Below are positions 12,211-24,018 of a stretch of DNA of 64,000 nucleotides, piece by piece. The stretch comes from Hibiscus mutabilis (lineage: Eukaryota; Streptophyta; Magnoliopsida; Malvales; Malvaceae). The position numbers and the translations under genes are program-made. The notes below the pieces were generated by a model. The model did no database searches and had not been told where the DNA came from. It was given only the letters and a program-made list of their open reading frames with translations. The DNA is taken from positions 16,766,202 to 16,830,201 of the forward strand of contig CM033738.1 in the NCBI GenBank assembly GCA_019671005.1, given 5' to 3'. How positions within the stretch are numbered: position 1 is the first letter of the stretch; each line of letters opens with the position of its first letter.

Positions 12211-12245
12211 CGAACCCGACCCGAATGACCCGATTGCCACCTCTA
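12211..12245. repeat. Older 'acccgaacc' repeat, right remnant
   Basis: cgaacccgacccgaatgacc and the following bases continue the degenerate repeat of 1790-2426, interrupted by the chromovirus. The tail gattgccacctctaac looks like the end of that repeat. Confidence 0.55.
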
Positions 12246-13385
12246 ACATAAAATCATTGATGGGTCAGGGCGTATAAAGAGGCACATAAAAAATGTAGAG
12301 GGATTTTATTCGTTGATAGAACATGAACATCCTTGGTCAATCAACTAATTAATAAATCTTTGATGATATAATTTTTAATGAAACTTTTTACATGTTTTTA
12401 ACAATACTTATTAATAAATAAATAAAATTTCTATCAATTAAATAGATTTAATTCTTAACTAAATTTATGATGTATTGATAAAAAACATTACTTTAATTCT
12501 TGTTTACATTAGGCAATCCTACCTTTTCTATATAAATTATACAAGTTTGTATGTTTACTGTTTTAAATAAAAAAAATTAAATTAATAATTCTAATACCTA
12601 AACTCTAAATTCTAACATAAATTCTAAACTTTAAACCTTATAAAATAAACTCTTATATTTTAAACTTTAAATTAAATCATTAACCTCTAAAAAATTCATG
12701 GCCATAAATAACAAAGTGTCCCGAAATTATTACACTCTTTAAAAATATATAATAGAATATTACAATATCACCGCTTTTATATTATAAAATTTTTTTCAAT
12801 ATAAGAATAATATATCCATCTTCCCCGAACATGACAAAAACATGTGGCTAAAAGTCAAGAAAAGCACGTCGGCCAACACTCTCAAAAAACCTTTTCCATT
12901 CATTCATGTATGTACGCCCTCGCAGATAACCTTTTCCATTCATTCATGTATGTTCGCCCTGCAAGCCACCCTTGGACCCCAGACGGCTTTATTTTTCCTC
13001 TATTTTTCTTCCAAATTCAAAGCCTTAATCTTGCATGTTTATTGTGCGGCAAACGAAGTACTTGTTTAATATCCATTTCAATGTTTAGAGCGATACAATA
13101 TTGGGGACCACATTATTGTGAGATCATTATAAATTTCAAATATAAACAGTAAATTAAATATAAAAAATACTTAGAACTAAAATAAAAGTAAACACAAAAA
13201 TATTCACAAACTATTTAAAATTGTATACATTTATTTTCAGGTAGAAACCATTTTTATACATGAATTTTATATCGTATTTTATCATATTAATCAAGTAAAT
13301 ATAAACACAATAAAAATCGTTAAATATGTCAAAATCTTAAACACAAATGCGATGACATATTGATAATAATATCTATAAGGATGAG
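12246..13385. other. AT-rich intergenic DNA
   Basis: No gene, RNA gene or transposon end was recognised. It holds a degenerate cctaaa-like tract (about 12590-12680) and the short tandem repeat at 12889-12968. Confidence 0.5.
12889..12968. repeat. Two-copy 40-bp tandem repeat
   Basis: ccttttccattcattcatgt recurs 40 bases apart (12890 and 12930) with tatgtacgccct and tatgttcgccct following. Two copies only. Confidence 0.85.
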
Positions 13386-14486
13386 TCTAGAACAGGCGAC
13401 GCACACCGCTAAACACCACTAACGCAATACACTGCTAAACATCATTAATTTTTTAATAACTTTTAAATAATTATTAAAAATCTTAAAGGCTCGGCATGCA
13501 ATTAATCACATTTCAAAACAAAATTAGAAGAAATTATGACATGAATCATTCTCACTACCTTATCAATGGTCCTACCCAATTAAATAAAACCACATCATCT
13601 CTATTTTCCATATAATATTTTATTATAAATTAAAATTTACAGATCATCATCTTTTTCCTCATACCTCACATATTAATTATGATTTGTTAATGAATAAAAT
13701 CTTTAAAATAAAAAAACACCCCAAAACTTTAACGAACGAATCAAGAGACAAAAATAAAATAATTAATTATAATATATTAAAAACCCTATAACTAACATAT
13801 TAGTTTGGATTGAACAAATTAATTAGAAAATCCTACGTTTCTATTATTTTTTTCTTCTTTTTATTGATTTATATTTCTCTGTAGATTAGCGTTTTTTTCA
13901 AATTCATTAATTTTCAGTAAATTAAAAACTCTAGAGTTTCCAATACCTTTCATTTGGTGCTTTAACATCGAGTTTATCGACAAGTTTTTTTCCTTGAGAC
14001 AATATCAAACATCTTCCAATACATGGGTTCTTCTCGAATATAATCTTAGACGGGTAGTTCTACATAGTTGCAAAAGTAATAAAACCCTAGGGTTTTTTAA
14101 TTAATTTGTTCATAGTTCAAACGAATATGTTAATCTTAAGATTTTTAACAGATTAGAATTAATTATTTTATTTTGATGTGTGGGTTAAATTTTTGGGTGT
14201 TTTTTTATTTTAAAAATTTTATTCATTAACATTATAATTAATATATGAGGTATGATGAAGAAGATGTGGAAAATAAAATGATGTGGTTTTATTTAATTGA
14301 ATAAGACATGAATGAGGTGGTGAGAATGGTTCATAGAATAATTTCTTCTAATTTTATTTTGAAATATGATTAATTGTCTGTCGAGCCTTTAAGATTTTTA
14401 AAAATCATTTGAAAGTCATTAAAAATTATTGGTGTTCAACAGTGTATTGCATTAGTGATATTTAACGGTGTGCGTTGCTCGTTCTA
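13386..14486. mobile_element. Foldback (long terminal inverted repeat) element
   Basis: The left arm from tagaac (13388) through gcgacgcacaccg, gcaatacactg, aatcttaaaggctcg, attagaagaaattatg and taaaaaaacaccc is matched in reverse complement by the right arm ending gttcta at 14486. The arms are about 430 bases each around a unique core of about 230 bases (roughly 13840-14085). Length and long arms fit a non-autonomous Mutator-like or foldback element. No clear target-site duplication was seen and there is no open frame. Confidence 0.8.
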
Positions 14487-15084
14487 TAATTTTCCTACAT
14501 GTACTTTTATATGAATGGAGGCTTTATGCATTTACTTCTGCATCCAATCTTCCTTCCTTTATCATTTCTTATAGGATAAGTTCCACCACGTGCTTTAAAA
14601 ACCACTTTTATTTATTCTGTCATAGCCATCTTAACTTTTACAAGTGTTTAAATATGCATACGTATCAAAACACACACATATATACACTATATTTTGACCT
14701 AAATGACAAGTGGTGCTTATGTATACCCTAAATATATATTAATATGCATTACATTTCCTTGAATGCCCAACAAATATATAATAGTTAAAAGAATTCAGCT
14801 TTTGATTTGATAAGAAGTCATTGTTTTTTTTTAAAGAAAGACAAATTTTAAAGTAATTAACGCGAATCTTCCTCCTCAATTTAACTTAATTAAAGTTTGG
14901 TTACACAACTTAATTAACAATAATTTTTGTGCTTTGACATTTTGATTTAATATTCCTTTTTCAAAATTATTATGTGCATGGAATTTATGTAAATAAGCTG
15001 GCAACAATTATTTTGGCATGCAGTCATGCACCATGGTGAGAGGGCCACGTAAGACTTTGTTCATTAACTGCTTACATTCTTTCT
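14487..15084. other. AT-rich intergenic DNA
   Basis: I see no gene or repeat end here. The weak frame at 14468-14731 has no family resemblance. Confidence 0.5.
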
Positions 15085-15526
15085 TTCGTTTTTATAAAGG
15101 AAAATAGATTAATCTAAGGCAGAATTACAAAAAGCCGCAAGTTCATTGGGCACAAATGAGACCCAATTTTCAGGGCAAGTACAAGCACGAGTGATTTTAG
15201 CCACCCAGTCTGCTGCGCGGTTGCAAAGACGACCAGCATAGGAAAAAAGAACAAGAGGAGAATAGAACAGTCATCTCTAAAATATCAGATTCATTGGGAC
15301 CAGATTCCCAAACAAAAAAAAAAAGAAGGGAATTTAATCTCGAAATCAAACCAGCATAATCGGATTCAACAATGGTATGGGAAAAACCTTTGTCGAAAGC
15401 GTGGAGAACGCCCATTCTCACCGCAATAGCTTCAGCCATGGTAGCTGAGGAGGCTCAAAAAGCTTGGAAACTCCATCCACAATCAGACCTTCATTGTTTC
15501 GAAAAATGGCAACAGCCGATGCCTTA
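15085..15526 (-). pseudogene. LINE (L1 type), block A: RNase H C-terminal half and 3' end
   Basis: On the minus strand this reads the second half of the RNase H domain that ends plant L1-type ORF2 proteins: AEAIAVRMGVLHAFDKGFSH, ESDYAGLISRL, then in another frame NRAADWVAKITRACTCPENW and FVPNELAAFCNSALD, with a stop at 15109-15111. Frameshifts at about 15455 and 15290 break it. It joins block B across the gag-only LTR element at 15527-17628 without loss of sequence. No clear poly(A) tail remains; a T-rich stretch lies near 15077-15093. Confidence 0.85.
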
Positions 15527-16232
15527 TGTCACGGCCCAAACATTTTGGTCTGAGGCAGTTGCTCAAGGATCCGCCCAAGAGGTTCAAAGCAGATCATCGG
15601 GCTTGTCAAGACCACCAGACTTGGCCCAACACTTGGAGAATGCTAGAGAGCCCGATCACACTGGCTTTTCAGAAATGGCAGGAGATAAGGAGTCAAAGGA
15701 GGAATCTTGCCATATTGGGTGTGATCGGCTATCTGAGGAAAGAAACCTACTAATTGATGTAATTAGGTAGGGTTTGATATTATTTCCTAGATTAGAGATT
15801 CTTGTAGGATTTGGGCTAATCCTGGTCATCCATGTAAATCGATCCAGACCATTGATTGAGTGGGAGCTCAACTATAAATAGAGAGTCTCCCACCCTCATT
15901 TGTATCATCCATCTCATTCCATTCATTCTCTCATTTGAGAAGAGTAATAAGACTCTGAGGCATTTACTCTATTTCTCCATTGTTCCTTTCAATTGTTCTT
16001 GTTTCTTAAGCTCTTTGTTCTAGTTGCCTCTCGAGTGGCCAAGAGTAGCCACCATAGTGCTTAAAGCACTTCCGCATCCATCGAAGCCTGGAGGGTTTGT
16101 CAGAACCATTGTCGAGCAGGAGTACTCGCAAGGCTGGTTGAAGGCTGACTTAGGCACAGGAATCGACTGATTAGCGTCAAAGGCGCCTAAGGCAGCACAG
16201 ATCCGCTAGGGTTGAGCCTTAGGCCCGTGACA
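15527..16232 (+). repeat. 5' LTR of the gag-only element
   Basis: The ends tgtcacgg and ccgtgaca are 8-base inverted repeats. A candidate TATA box (ctataaata) lies near 15873. The LTR is directly followed by the primer site. Confidence 0.8.
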
Positions 16233-16341
16233 AGTGGTATTAGAGCAAGACGAAGGGGCTTACGTCCGAGCCTACTTGGTGTTGCAGTCAAGTTAGGAGA
16301 AGGTTTGCTTCGAAGTATTTCGTTGCAAAGAAGCAATCGAG

Positions 16342-17594
16342 ATGGCAAAACAAAGAGATGGCGCTTCCACACATGGTGGAAACTATTGGAGAAGACTGAC
16401 AATAAACGAGGTAAGAGATTACATTGAGGATTTCAATGATAGAACTTTCACTCTCAAGTCTCAGGTAGAGGACTTGTTCGAGAAGGTGGGTTCCTCCAAG
16501 GAAGAAATCACCAAGGAAGTCCAAGAAATTCTCAACTCGACGATTGAGCAGATCAAACGCCTGTCGGGGTGGTTACCGTCGTCGACAAAGAGGGGCCTTA
16601 GGCTTGAAGAATCCGAAGAGGAAGCCAAGCAAACCCAAGGTGTTTTTGAGTCCCGCCTTGACCAAGTGGAGTCTATGGAGGACCGGTTCAAGGACGAGAC
16701 ACAACGAGTTCTCAACGAGTTGGTGAATGTTCGAGGGAGTAATGCTTGCGAAGCTGAGGTGAAGGCTTTGCGGATCGAGGTGAATGAGCTCAAGGAAGAG
16801 CTACTCAGTTGCAAGAGTGCAATGAGTGAAAAGGGTGCGCTTGCCACCATCTTAGAGGGACTTAGGCCTGGGGCGAGGCTTGCATTGGAGCAAGGAGGTG
16901 CCCAGATTCGAGAGGCCAAAGATGTGGCCGAGTTGCTAACCGAGCCTGCAGGAGACAAGCCAGTCAGTGCCGAGATGTCCAAGCCCACGACGAGTGACTG
17001 TGGGAATGGCGAGGCTACATCCGTGTCAAAGAAGAAGGGGAGCAGAAAGATGAAGTGTTACTTCTGTGATGGCTCACATGTGATAAGGAGCTATCCCGAG
17101 AAGAATCACCTTGCTGCACTCGTCAAGAGAGAATATGAGCCAGAAGGGGGAGTAGCGCGACTTGGCGCAATTGCGAGTGTCAATGAGCCAAGGGAAAACC
17201 AAGGTGCGACTACGAGTGCCAAAGTAGTCAAGCCAAGTCGAGCCCCGGTGCGATAGCAAATGAGAAAGCCGTTAAGCCGAGGGTGGAAAGGAAGCAATTG
17301 GAGTTCTACCAATGTAAGGGGGCTTACAAGTTGCGAAGATGCCCAATTCGAGCCAAGGAGTCTAAGACGAGGGACGAGCCTGAAGGGAGAAATGCTACAA
17401 AGCTTGGTTCGAAGCCGTCTATTTCTGCCAAGGCCAAGGGAGACCGAAAATAGAAAAAGGTGAACATGTCCGAGAAGGCTACGAAAGTGCTTTTCGAGGA
17501 TGTTCGGGGAAAGAACATCACTTTTGAGACCAATAGAGCGTCGAAGGGGGCCAAGCCGAGGGATATTGCAACCGTGGAGTGTCAGGGGCCGTGA
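16342..17594 (+). pseudogene. Gag-like protein, 304 codons plus an out-of-frame tail
   Basis: An ATG at 16342 opens 304 codons ending with a stop at 17254-17256. The first two thirds are charged and coiled-coil-like. The core gag fold is mostly missing; only its end is seen (TILEGLRPGARLALEQGG, then KDVAELL), as in gypsy gag proteins just before the knuckle. A damaged zinc knuckle follows (CYFCDGSHVIRSYPEK, last cysteine lost). After the stop another frame continues with a second knuckle-like motif (YQCKGAYKLRRCPIR) to about 17594. It probably packaged RNA; an internal deletion and a frameshift make it dead now. Confidence 0.75.
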
Positions 17595-17628
17595 ACCAAG
17601 GTCCAAGTTGAGCCCTAGGCCCGTGACA
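17580..17628 (+). repeat. Collapsed 3' LTR remnant
   Basis: About 49 bases remain, from tgtcaggggcc to the LTR end gagccctaggcccgtgaca. The last 22 bases match the end of the 5' LTR (one difference). About 650 bases of LTR are missing, yet the target duplication next to it is kept. Confidence 0.75.
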
Positions 17629-19317
17629 CTTACCTGAGACCTTATAAAAAGAAGCATCACAATTAATTTTGATAGAGCCAGAGGGTAGAGGATTCCACTG
17701 TGGAAGATGGACTGAACCTTGAGGCTGGCTAGTTGAAACTCTTTGGTTCGCCATTGAGAATTTAGAGAAAGCAACTTGAGCAATAAGCCAAACAGAGGTG
17801 GAATCCAAAGGCGTACCTGAAAAAACAAAAGCGTTTCTTGCTTTTAATAGATGCCAGAAAATGAAGGCTAACAGGTTAAGGCCGTCTCCAAAGTTATCTT
17901 TATTGGCAAGATAACTCAATTTTGCCCACCATTGGCAAAAGGTAGGAAAACCAATACTACCAAAGTTATAACTAAAATTAGATGCCTTTCAGGCCGCCTG
18001 AGCAAAGGGGCAAAAAAATAAAATATGTTCCAAACTTTTCTTGTCAGTAACGCAACGAGAACATTCATCAAGGCCTTTTTTAATTCGTGATTTGATGTTT
18101 CTTTTAGAAGAAACCGCATTACGACAGGCTCTCCAAAAGAAGTGTTTAATCTTGGGAGGTACTTTCAACGACCAAATAGATTTCTATAGCCTAGCATCAT
18201 CTTGTGAATTCGAGCTAGCATATGGAGCATCAGAAGAGACATTTTGGTTAACAAGGAACTGGTACCCAGATTTAATCATATACTTACCATTTGTATTAAA
18301 GGGCCATATCAGTCTGTCGTAAGAATCTGGTCCACCAATAGGAATAGTTTGAATCTTTTCTCCTACCTCTGTGGGAAAGAGTCTCCTAATTTTGTTCATA
18401 TCCCATTCTCGACTATCAATGTTAATGAGCTTTGAAACATAAAAGTCAAGACATCCATCTGGTCATTGGGGAATAAAAAAGGGAGAAGAGGAAGGGATCC
18501 GATTATCAAACCAAAATTTAGTATCTTTACCATTCCCCACTCTCCATTTAGCATCCTTTATAATAGTATCAATGCCATGAGTAATGTTGAGCCAAGCCCA
18601 AGAAGGATACTTGTATTGAGGAGCTGAAAAAATATCCATATCGAGAAAGTATTTCCCTTTAAGAATTCAGAAGACAAGAGATCGTGGATTGTTGATAAGT
18701 CTCCATGCTTGTTTAGATATATGAGTACGATTGAAAATTCTTAAGTCCTTGAACCCCAATCCTCTCTTATTCTTTGTCGTGCACAAATCTGACCACTTGA
18801 TCCAATGAATGCCTTTATCAAAGTCGTTAGGTGCTTTCCACCAAAATTGGCCTATGACCTAGTTAATGTTATCACAAAAAGTTGATGGTAGAAAAAAAAA
18901 ACATTGCATAATATAGATGGAAATAACATTTGCCACTGCATTGATTAAAATTTCCTTCCCATCAATGGAGAGAAACCTCGATTTCCATCCCTTAAGTTTC
19001 CATTTAATCCTGTCTAGGATAAAACTAATTGCTTCCTTCTTCCCTCTCCCCGGAATAGATGGAAGGCTCAAGTACTTGTTGCCTTCTTCCACAAAGCCGA
19101 CTCCAAGGGTGGATAACAAGAAATTTTTTGTTTGGCTATTAGTGTTAGCCGAAAAAACACTGAATATTTGTTGTGATTCACTGTTTATCCAGATGCAACC
19201 TAAAAATCCGGAAGAATTTTGTTGATGCTCTCACAATTTTGTTGGTCAGCCTTTGTAAAGAGTAAGCAATCATAAACATGAGATGACTAAGTAAAGGGGA
19301 TTTTCTACCCATACGAA
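17629..19317 (-). pseudogene. LINE (L1 type), block B: RT C-terminal part to RNase H start
   Basis: Minus-strand reading gives, in order, the region of the RT catalytic box, FTKADQQ-like residues and INSEKS-like residues. LSTLGVGFVEEGNKYLSLPS, GRGKKEAISFILDRIKWKLKGWKSRFLSIDGKEILINAVA (18859-19119) and the zinc-binding RT-associated domain (about 18000-18400) follow. The start of RNase H (LPSGSIKINCDASFYKVSGK) is at the left edge. The RT box, F-A-D-D in relatives, is damaged (about 19264-19282). Many frameshifts are present. Confidence 0.88.
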
Positions 19318-22025
19318 TGTAACATCCCGATCCTGATTCGGATCTAAAGCATTACATTTAGGTCTCCCAAAACTGACCCATCAAAATTTCTCATTTAAAA
19401 CCACAAGTTTGGCAATTCTCAAAACAATCTATTTTCATAAATTCACATAATTAAATAAGATTAAACGAGTTTACAAAATAGGAGCTCCAATTAAAATACA
19501 CCTTTTGGCCAATAATAGTAAATCAAATAAAGTTACAGACTCGACTGTGGTAAGGTCATATGAATACAATTAGTCCAAACTAAAACATCAAGTACTATCC
19601 TTTGAAGTTGGCTCGGTTCTGGGAAATCCTCCTCGATGTGCTCCTCCAAAAGAAACTATCAACCTATGCACACAAAAACCACAATTCCGCACACTGTGCT
19701 AATAAAGCTCAATGGTACATTTCTATTCTACCGCAATTCATGAATATCATAAAACAAGCATGTATGATAATATAATTAAGAGTGCACATAAAGGCTTTTC
19801 AATATAAAGATCGTCTCCTAGCCTACCCTAGCTAGAGATCACAATTATGTCTCCAGATACCACTAGAATATAAGGAGTCTCATATGCCATCCCAGGCATA
19901 CCATACTCAAGGTCACACAGCCCATTGAGTTACTCGAGCTCACACAGCCCACCGAGTTATGTATTTCATACCCTGATCACATAACCCAAGGGTAATATAG
20001 CCAACATCAATTATCAACACAACAAGGTAAATAACATACATTTCCTAACAATGGCCACCGAAGCCCTACATTACCTGTGCTCACATAGCCGTTGGGTTAC
20101 CCGTGATCACATAACCGTCGGGTTAATGGACCATATTCGGATCATCATAGCCATAGATACGTCCTAGACATACATGGATCACAAAAGCCAGGAGCAGTCT
20201 TTACATGGGGTCACTCAGCCAATCAGGTTACTCGAGTTCACATAGCACAATGAGTTACGTTTCCTTATCCTGATCACATAGCCCAATGATAGGTTTTTAA
20301 CCATATCCAGATCACATAGCCCATGGATACGTCAGATGTACTAGATCACACAACCTGAAGTACACATCCCCTTAACTAAGTGCCCTCTCACTGACTCTAA
20401 GATATCTGGATTCCTGACCAGGACACATAAGATAACCTGTGCTCCCCAAGCATCCATACATCTCACCAAGAGATAGGAGACATCAAGTCAACCATTACAA
20501 ATGCCCCAAGGAATATTTCATTTGTTACAATAATTAGATACCTTTCTAGCCCATTTACAATATTCTTATCTGATCATCTTAATATTCACTACAGTAGCCT
20601 ATGTGGGTGTTCCGTCGGCATACAGCAAGGACCCCAAATTTCCACACAGCATCAACCGATCTACCATGGATCCATATGGCTTATTTGTACAAGCAATTCA
20701 CCCAATCATTACCAAGCCATTAGTCATTTATTCCACATGTGGGTTATAAACATTGTTTCTTGATTTTAGAATTTATTATATACCTTTAGAGACCCATTAG
20801 ACCCTTTACCACAAATTATAGAACACTCAAACGCAACCTCAAAATTCTTGGACAGATTGCTCTACGAGCACTGATACTCCTACATGGGTATCGGTACACC
20901 CCTCTAGGTACCGATACTTATACCCAGTACCAATACTCAAATTAGGTTTGAAATAACTTGGTCTTTACCCCGTACCGATACGCCAACCCCTGTATCAGTA
21001 CCAAGTATTAGTACACGAAGCCTCGTACCAATCCCTATGTTGTATCGGTACTCCTCTAAATACGTATCGGTACGCGAAAGCCTCCCCTAAGGAATGTAAC
21101 AGCAGTACCGATAGGCCCCAATCGTATCAGTACACAAAAATACCACTAAAATTTCTACCAAGCATGGGGTACCGATACGCGACAGGTTGTACCGGTAGGC
21201 CCCTTACAATACGTCCCTCTTTCATACAACGATGTACCAATGCAGCTAACCTGTACTAGTAAACGAGCCCAGATTTCAAAACCTAGAGCTCGAAATTTTA
21301 CAATCTCAGTTATTAACCTAAAAGGTTAAGCCTCAAAATGTTCTTACATGTTATTTAGGGTATATTAGGTGGTTTGCTACCAATTTTACATCTTAGCAAC
21401 ACTTAATTCTTGATTTGCCAATAAAGGTGTTTTAAGCTTCTAAAACTTAACTTTGCAACCCAAAACCATAAATCACACAAAGCAATTATTTTAGGATGCT
21501 CATGAAATGAAGGAGTCGAAAATGTACTAACCTTAAGCAAGCCAATTCGAAATGGAGCACCCACCATGCTTCTCCCACCTCCTTTCCTTGGTTCAAACTT
21601 CCAAACTCAACTTCCACCAAACCAAGAGATGAACACCTTAAAAGATAGATCATTGCTTGCTGATGAACTCTTTCTTAATGACCAATCTGAGATTCTTACT
21701 CTAAAACAACAAGCTTCCCCCTTTTACTTTGGGTTTGGGATGGGAATTTAAAGAACATGATAGAAAGAGATGAGGCAAGGGTGACTTCACCCTTCTTACC
21801 AAATGGCAACCCCCTTGATGGGGCATCAACATTACCCTCTTTTTTAGGGGGGATTACCCAATTACCCTTACACACTTTCATTTCCAACAACCCAAGACCC
21901 AATACTTAAGCCTAACAACACATCGAGGCTCACAAAGCCCAACATATTTCGAACATCCAACCCAAAGTGGCAGTCCAAGACCAAGTTCAACACCCATTGT
22001 TAACTCGAAAATTTGGGTCGTTATA
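19318..22025 (-). repeat. 3' LTR (by element orientation) of the 18-kb element
   Basis: It aligns along its full length with 34505-37406. It holds the motif array at 20868-21262 and, on the minus strand, a candidate TATA box (ggtatataataa, 20773-20784). A section near 19850-20460 repeats short 'tcacatagcc' phrases with variable spacing. Confidence 0.9.
20868..21262. repeat. GTAYCGRTAC motif array, copy 2
   Basis: More than ten variants of gtaccgatac or gtatcggtac occur at irregular spacing in this LTR. Read on the element's minus strand, the array is immediately upstream of the candidate TATA box at 20773-20784. Confidence 0.85.
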
Positions 22026-24018
22026 ACTCTCTCATCCTTAAAGAAATTTTTTCCTTGAAATTTTTAAACGGAGAGAGAAGATGAAACCAAAACAGATCCA
22101 ATCATTTCGCCATTCAAACAAGATCACCTTAATTAGGGAGAGTCCTCCTTCAACCTACCTTAGTCAAAGCCATAACACTGAGCCACTTGTTCTCAACACT
22201 CTTCTCATGAATTTTAACGACCTTGTTGCCATAACCATTAGCACTCACAACAAACCTTAAAGCAGAGCAACAAACCAACCTCAAGCTATGCTATCCAAAC
22301 ACCAATCCCAGGAACTCAACTCAGGTGAATCTACCTCGGATAACAATTCTTTCTACCAACATCCACTATACATTGTCAGGAACACATCATATCTAACAAC
22401 CATACCCCTTTCAACATTAAAGGACATGCAAAACCCTGACAACCAAACATTATCATCAATCTACCTTGAACTAACGGCTCTTTTCTCCAAACTTGACCCA
22501 TCAAGACGAGACTTAAAACTTTACTTTATCTAAACTTGTCTCCCGTACAAACAAAAACTACTTACGATTTATGAGATTCCATGAAACAACTACTTGATTT
22601 CAGGAAATAACCATTGTCACATACAAACTCCCTCAAGCAACCAAAACTAACCAATCGATCCTCAAAGACATAACCATCTTCTTCCAAATCAATCATTTAA
22701 TTTTAACCAACGGTTGTACATAAACATATGATAGTTCTCAAAAATCCCCAAATGGTCTCTCCGACAATATTCCTTTGTAACATAACATTACGAACATTCG
22801 GTTACCCATAATATAGTTGCTAAACCCACACTTCCACTGGGCTACTCTGATATCTTCCATGTTGCTTGCCTTACCTGAAGACACTCATCTCAAGATGGTG
22901 AACTAGCCAGCCCAACGTCTTCACGACCTGCCCAAAGGCTTCAACCATCGCCTCGACCACGCTTATCACAACCTTCATTTACCTTCACTACGGCACCCTA
23001 CTTTGTACAACCTACAGGACTCCCTCATTCTACAGCCAAAACAAGGTTTTTTATCTCATAAAATAGGCAACAGCCTTTCACTATTACTCCTTAACTTATC
23101 ACATCAAAAGCCACCATCCAAGCCACTTTATTGCGTACACGTCCCAAGGCAAAACACTTGGCAATGACACCCATTTGGTCATTTGCACGAGTGAGTCCCC
23201 AACAAAGGGTTCGCTAAGTACCATACCACAAAGCGATGGACACTAACAACGAACTCAAACTTACCCTTATTGCGGTTCTAAACCTCAATCAAACGGTAAG
23301 ACTGCTCATTCACCAAGGGTACCTCCATACCCTCAAAACATCTACAACTCTAATACCAGGAATTCTCAACCCTCGCGTCTACAATGCAAGCGAAGAACAT
23401 GTCATAACATATAGAACCTTCATTAAGCTATCACCACGAGCACGACGTCCACCCTAAAGAGGTAAAGATCCTACATATCTAACACTAACAAACATATTCA
23501 ATAATCTAAAACTTTACAACTTCTCGCTCGCAACTTATGGCATACTTGCACTCTCAACACCAATCTACGATAAAAACTTATCTAGCAGAAGATGCAATTA
23601 TAATTACCATCTAAAGCAACAACAAACCTAAGATTTACCAAGATACACATTCACAATAACTAACCCATTACACATCCGAAGAGCTAAACGGCTATCAAAA
23701 ACAACTGAAATACAAAATGAAGCTTAATTACCTGACATATCTTAGGTCGTAATGCTGTCATCTCTAGTCTGAGCAGCAGGCTATCTAGCAACACCTCTTA
23801 CTTCAACCCTAGTGGTGGATCTCACAAGATCTCCACTTTGATAACCTGGCGGTGCCTAGCTCTGCCTCTAGCAAGACTCTGATCATGTCGAGAAGTAGCT
23901 AACCTCTAAGGCTGAGCTGGTGTGTCCTTATCCGTAACTGTGCAGTCCTTTGCTATATGTCCTGGTGCCCGGCACCTATAGTAAACCCTCCGAAGAAAAA
24001 AACACACTCCAAGGTAAT
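22026..24018 (-). pseudogene. Gag C-terminal end and non-coding tail of the 18-kb element
   Basis: On the minus strand, just left of the nested insertion, a zinc knuckle is read at about 23945-23990 (YYRCRAPGHIAKDCTVTD). Its first cysteine is replaced by tyrosine, and a stop follows after TPAQP. A basic tail rich in arginine and glycine follows in broken frames to about 23740. From there to the purine tract at 22040 no polymerase motif was recognised on either strand; the plus-strand frames at 22288-22533 and 23236-23457 have no family resemblance. Confidence 0.65.

Larger units (their letters stand above)
15527..17628 (+). mobile_element. Gag-only LTR retrotransposon inserted in the LINE RNase H
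   Basis: A 706-base 5' LTR starts tgtcacgg and ends cccgtgaca. It is followed by a tRNA-Met type primer site (tggtattagagc, 16235-16246), a gag frame and no protease, RT or integrase. The right end is cccgtgaca at 17628. ctta flanks both sides (15523-15526 and 17629-17632), a 4-base target duplication. Removing the element plus one copy rejoins the LINE reading frame. Such small gag-bearing elements are known as TR-GAG and must be moved by enzymes from other elements. Confidence 0.85.

Noticed and set aside
16461..16988. 175-codon minus-strand frame opposite the gag of the 2.1-kb element
   Set aside because: It is the serine- and leucine-rich shadow of the plus-strand gag frame, whose knuckle motifs support the plus strand.
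17106..17828. 240-codon minus-strand frame crossing the right end of the 2.1-kb element
   Set aside because: It runs through the LTR remnant and the LINE junction; its residues match no family and the LINE signal is in another frame.
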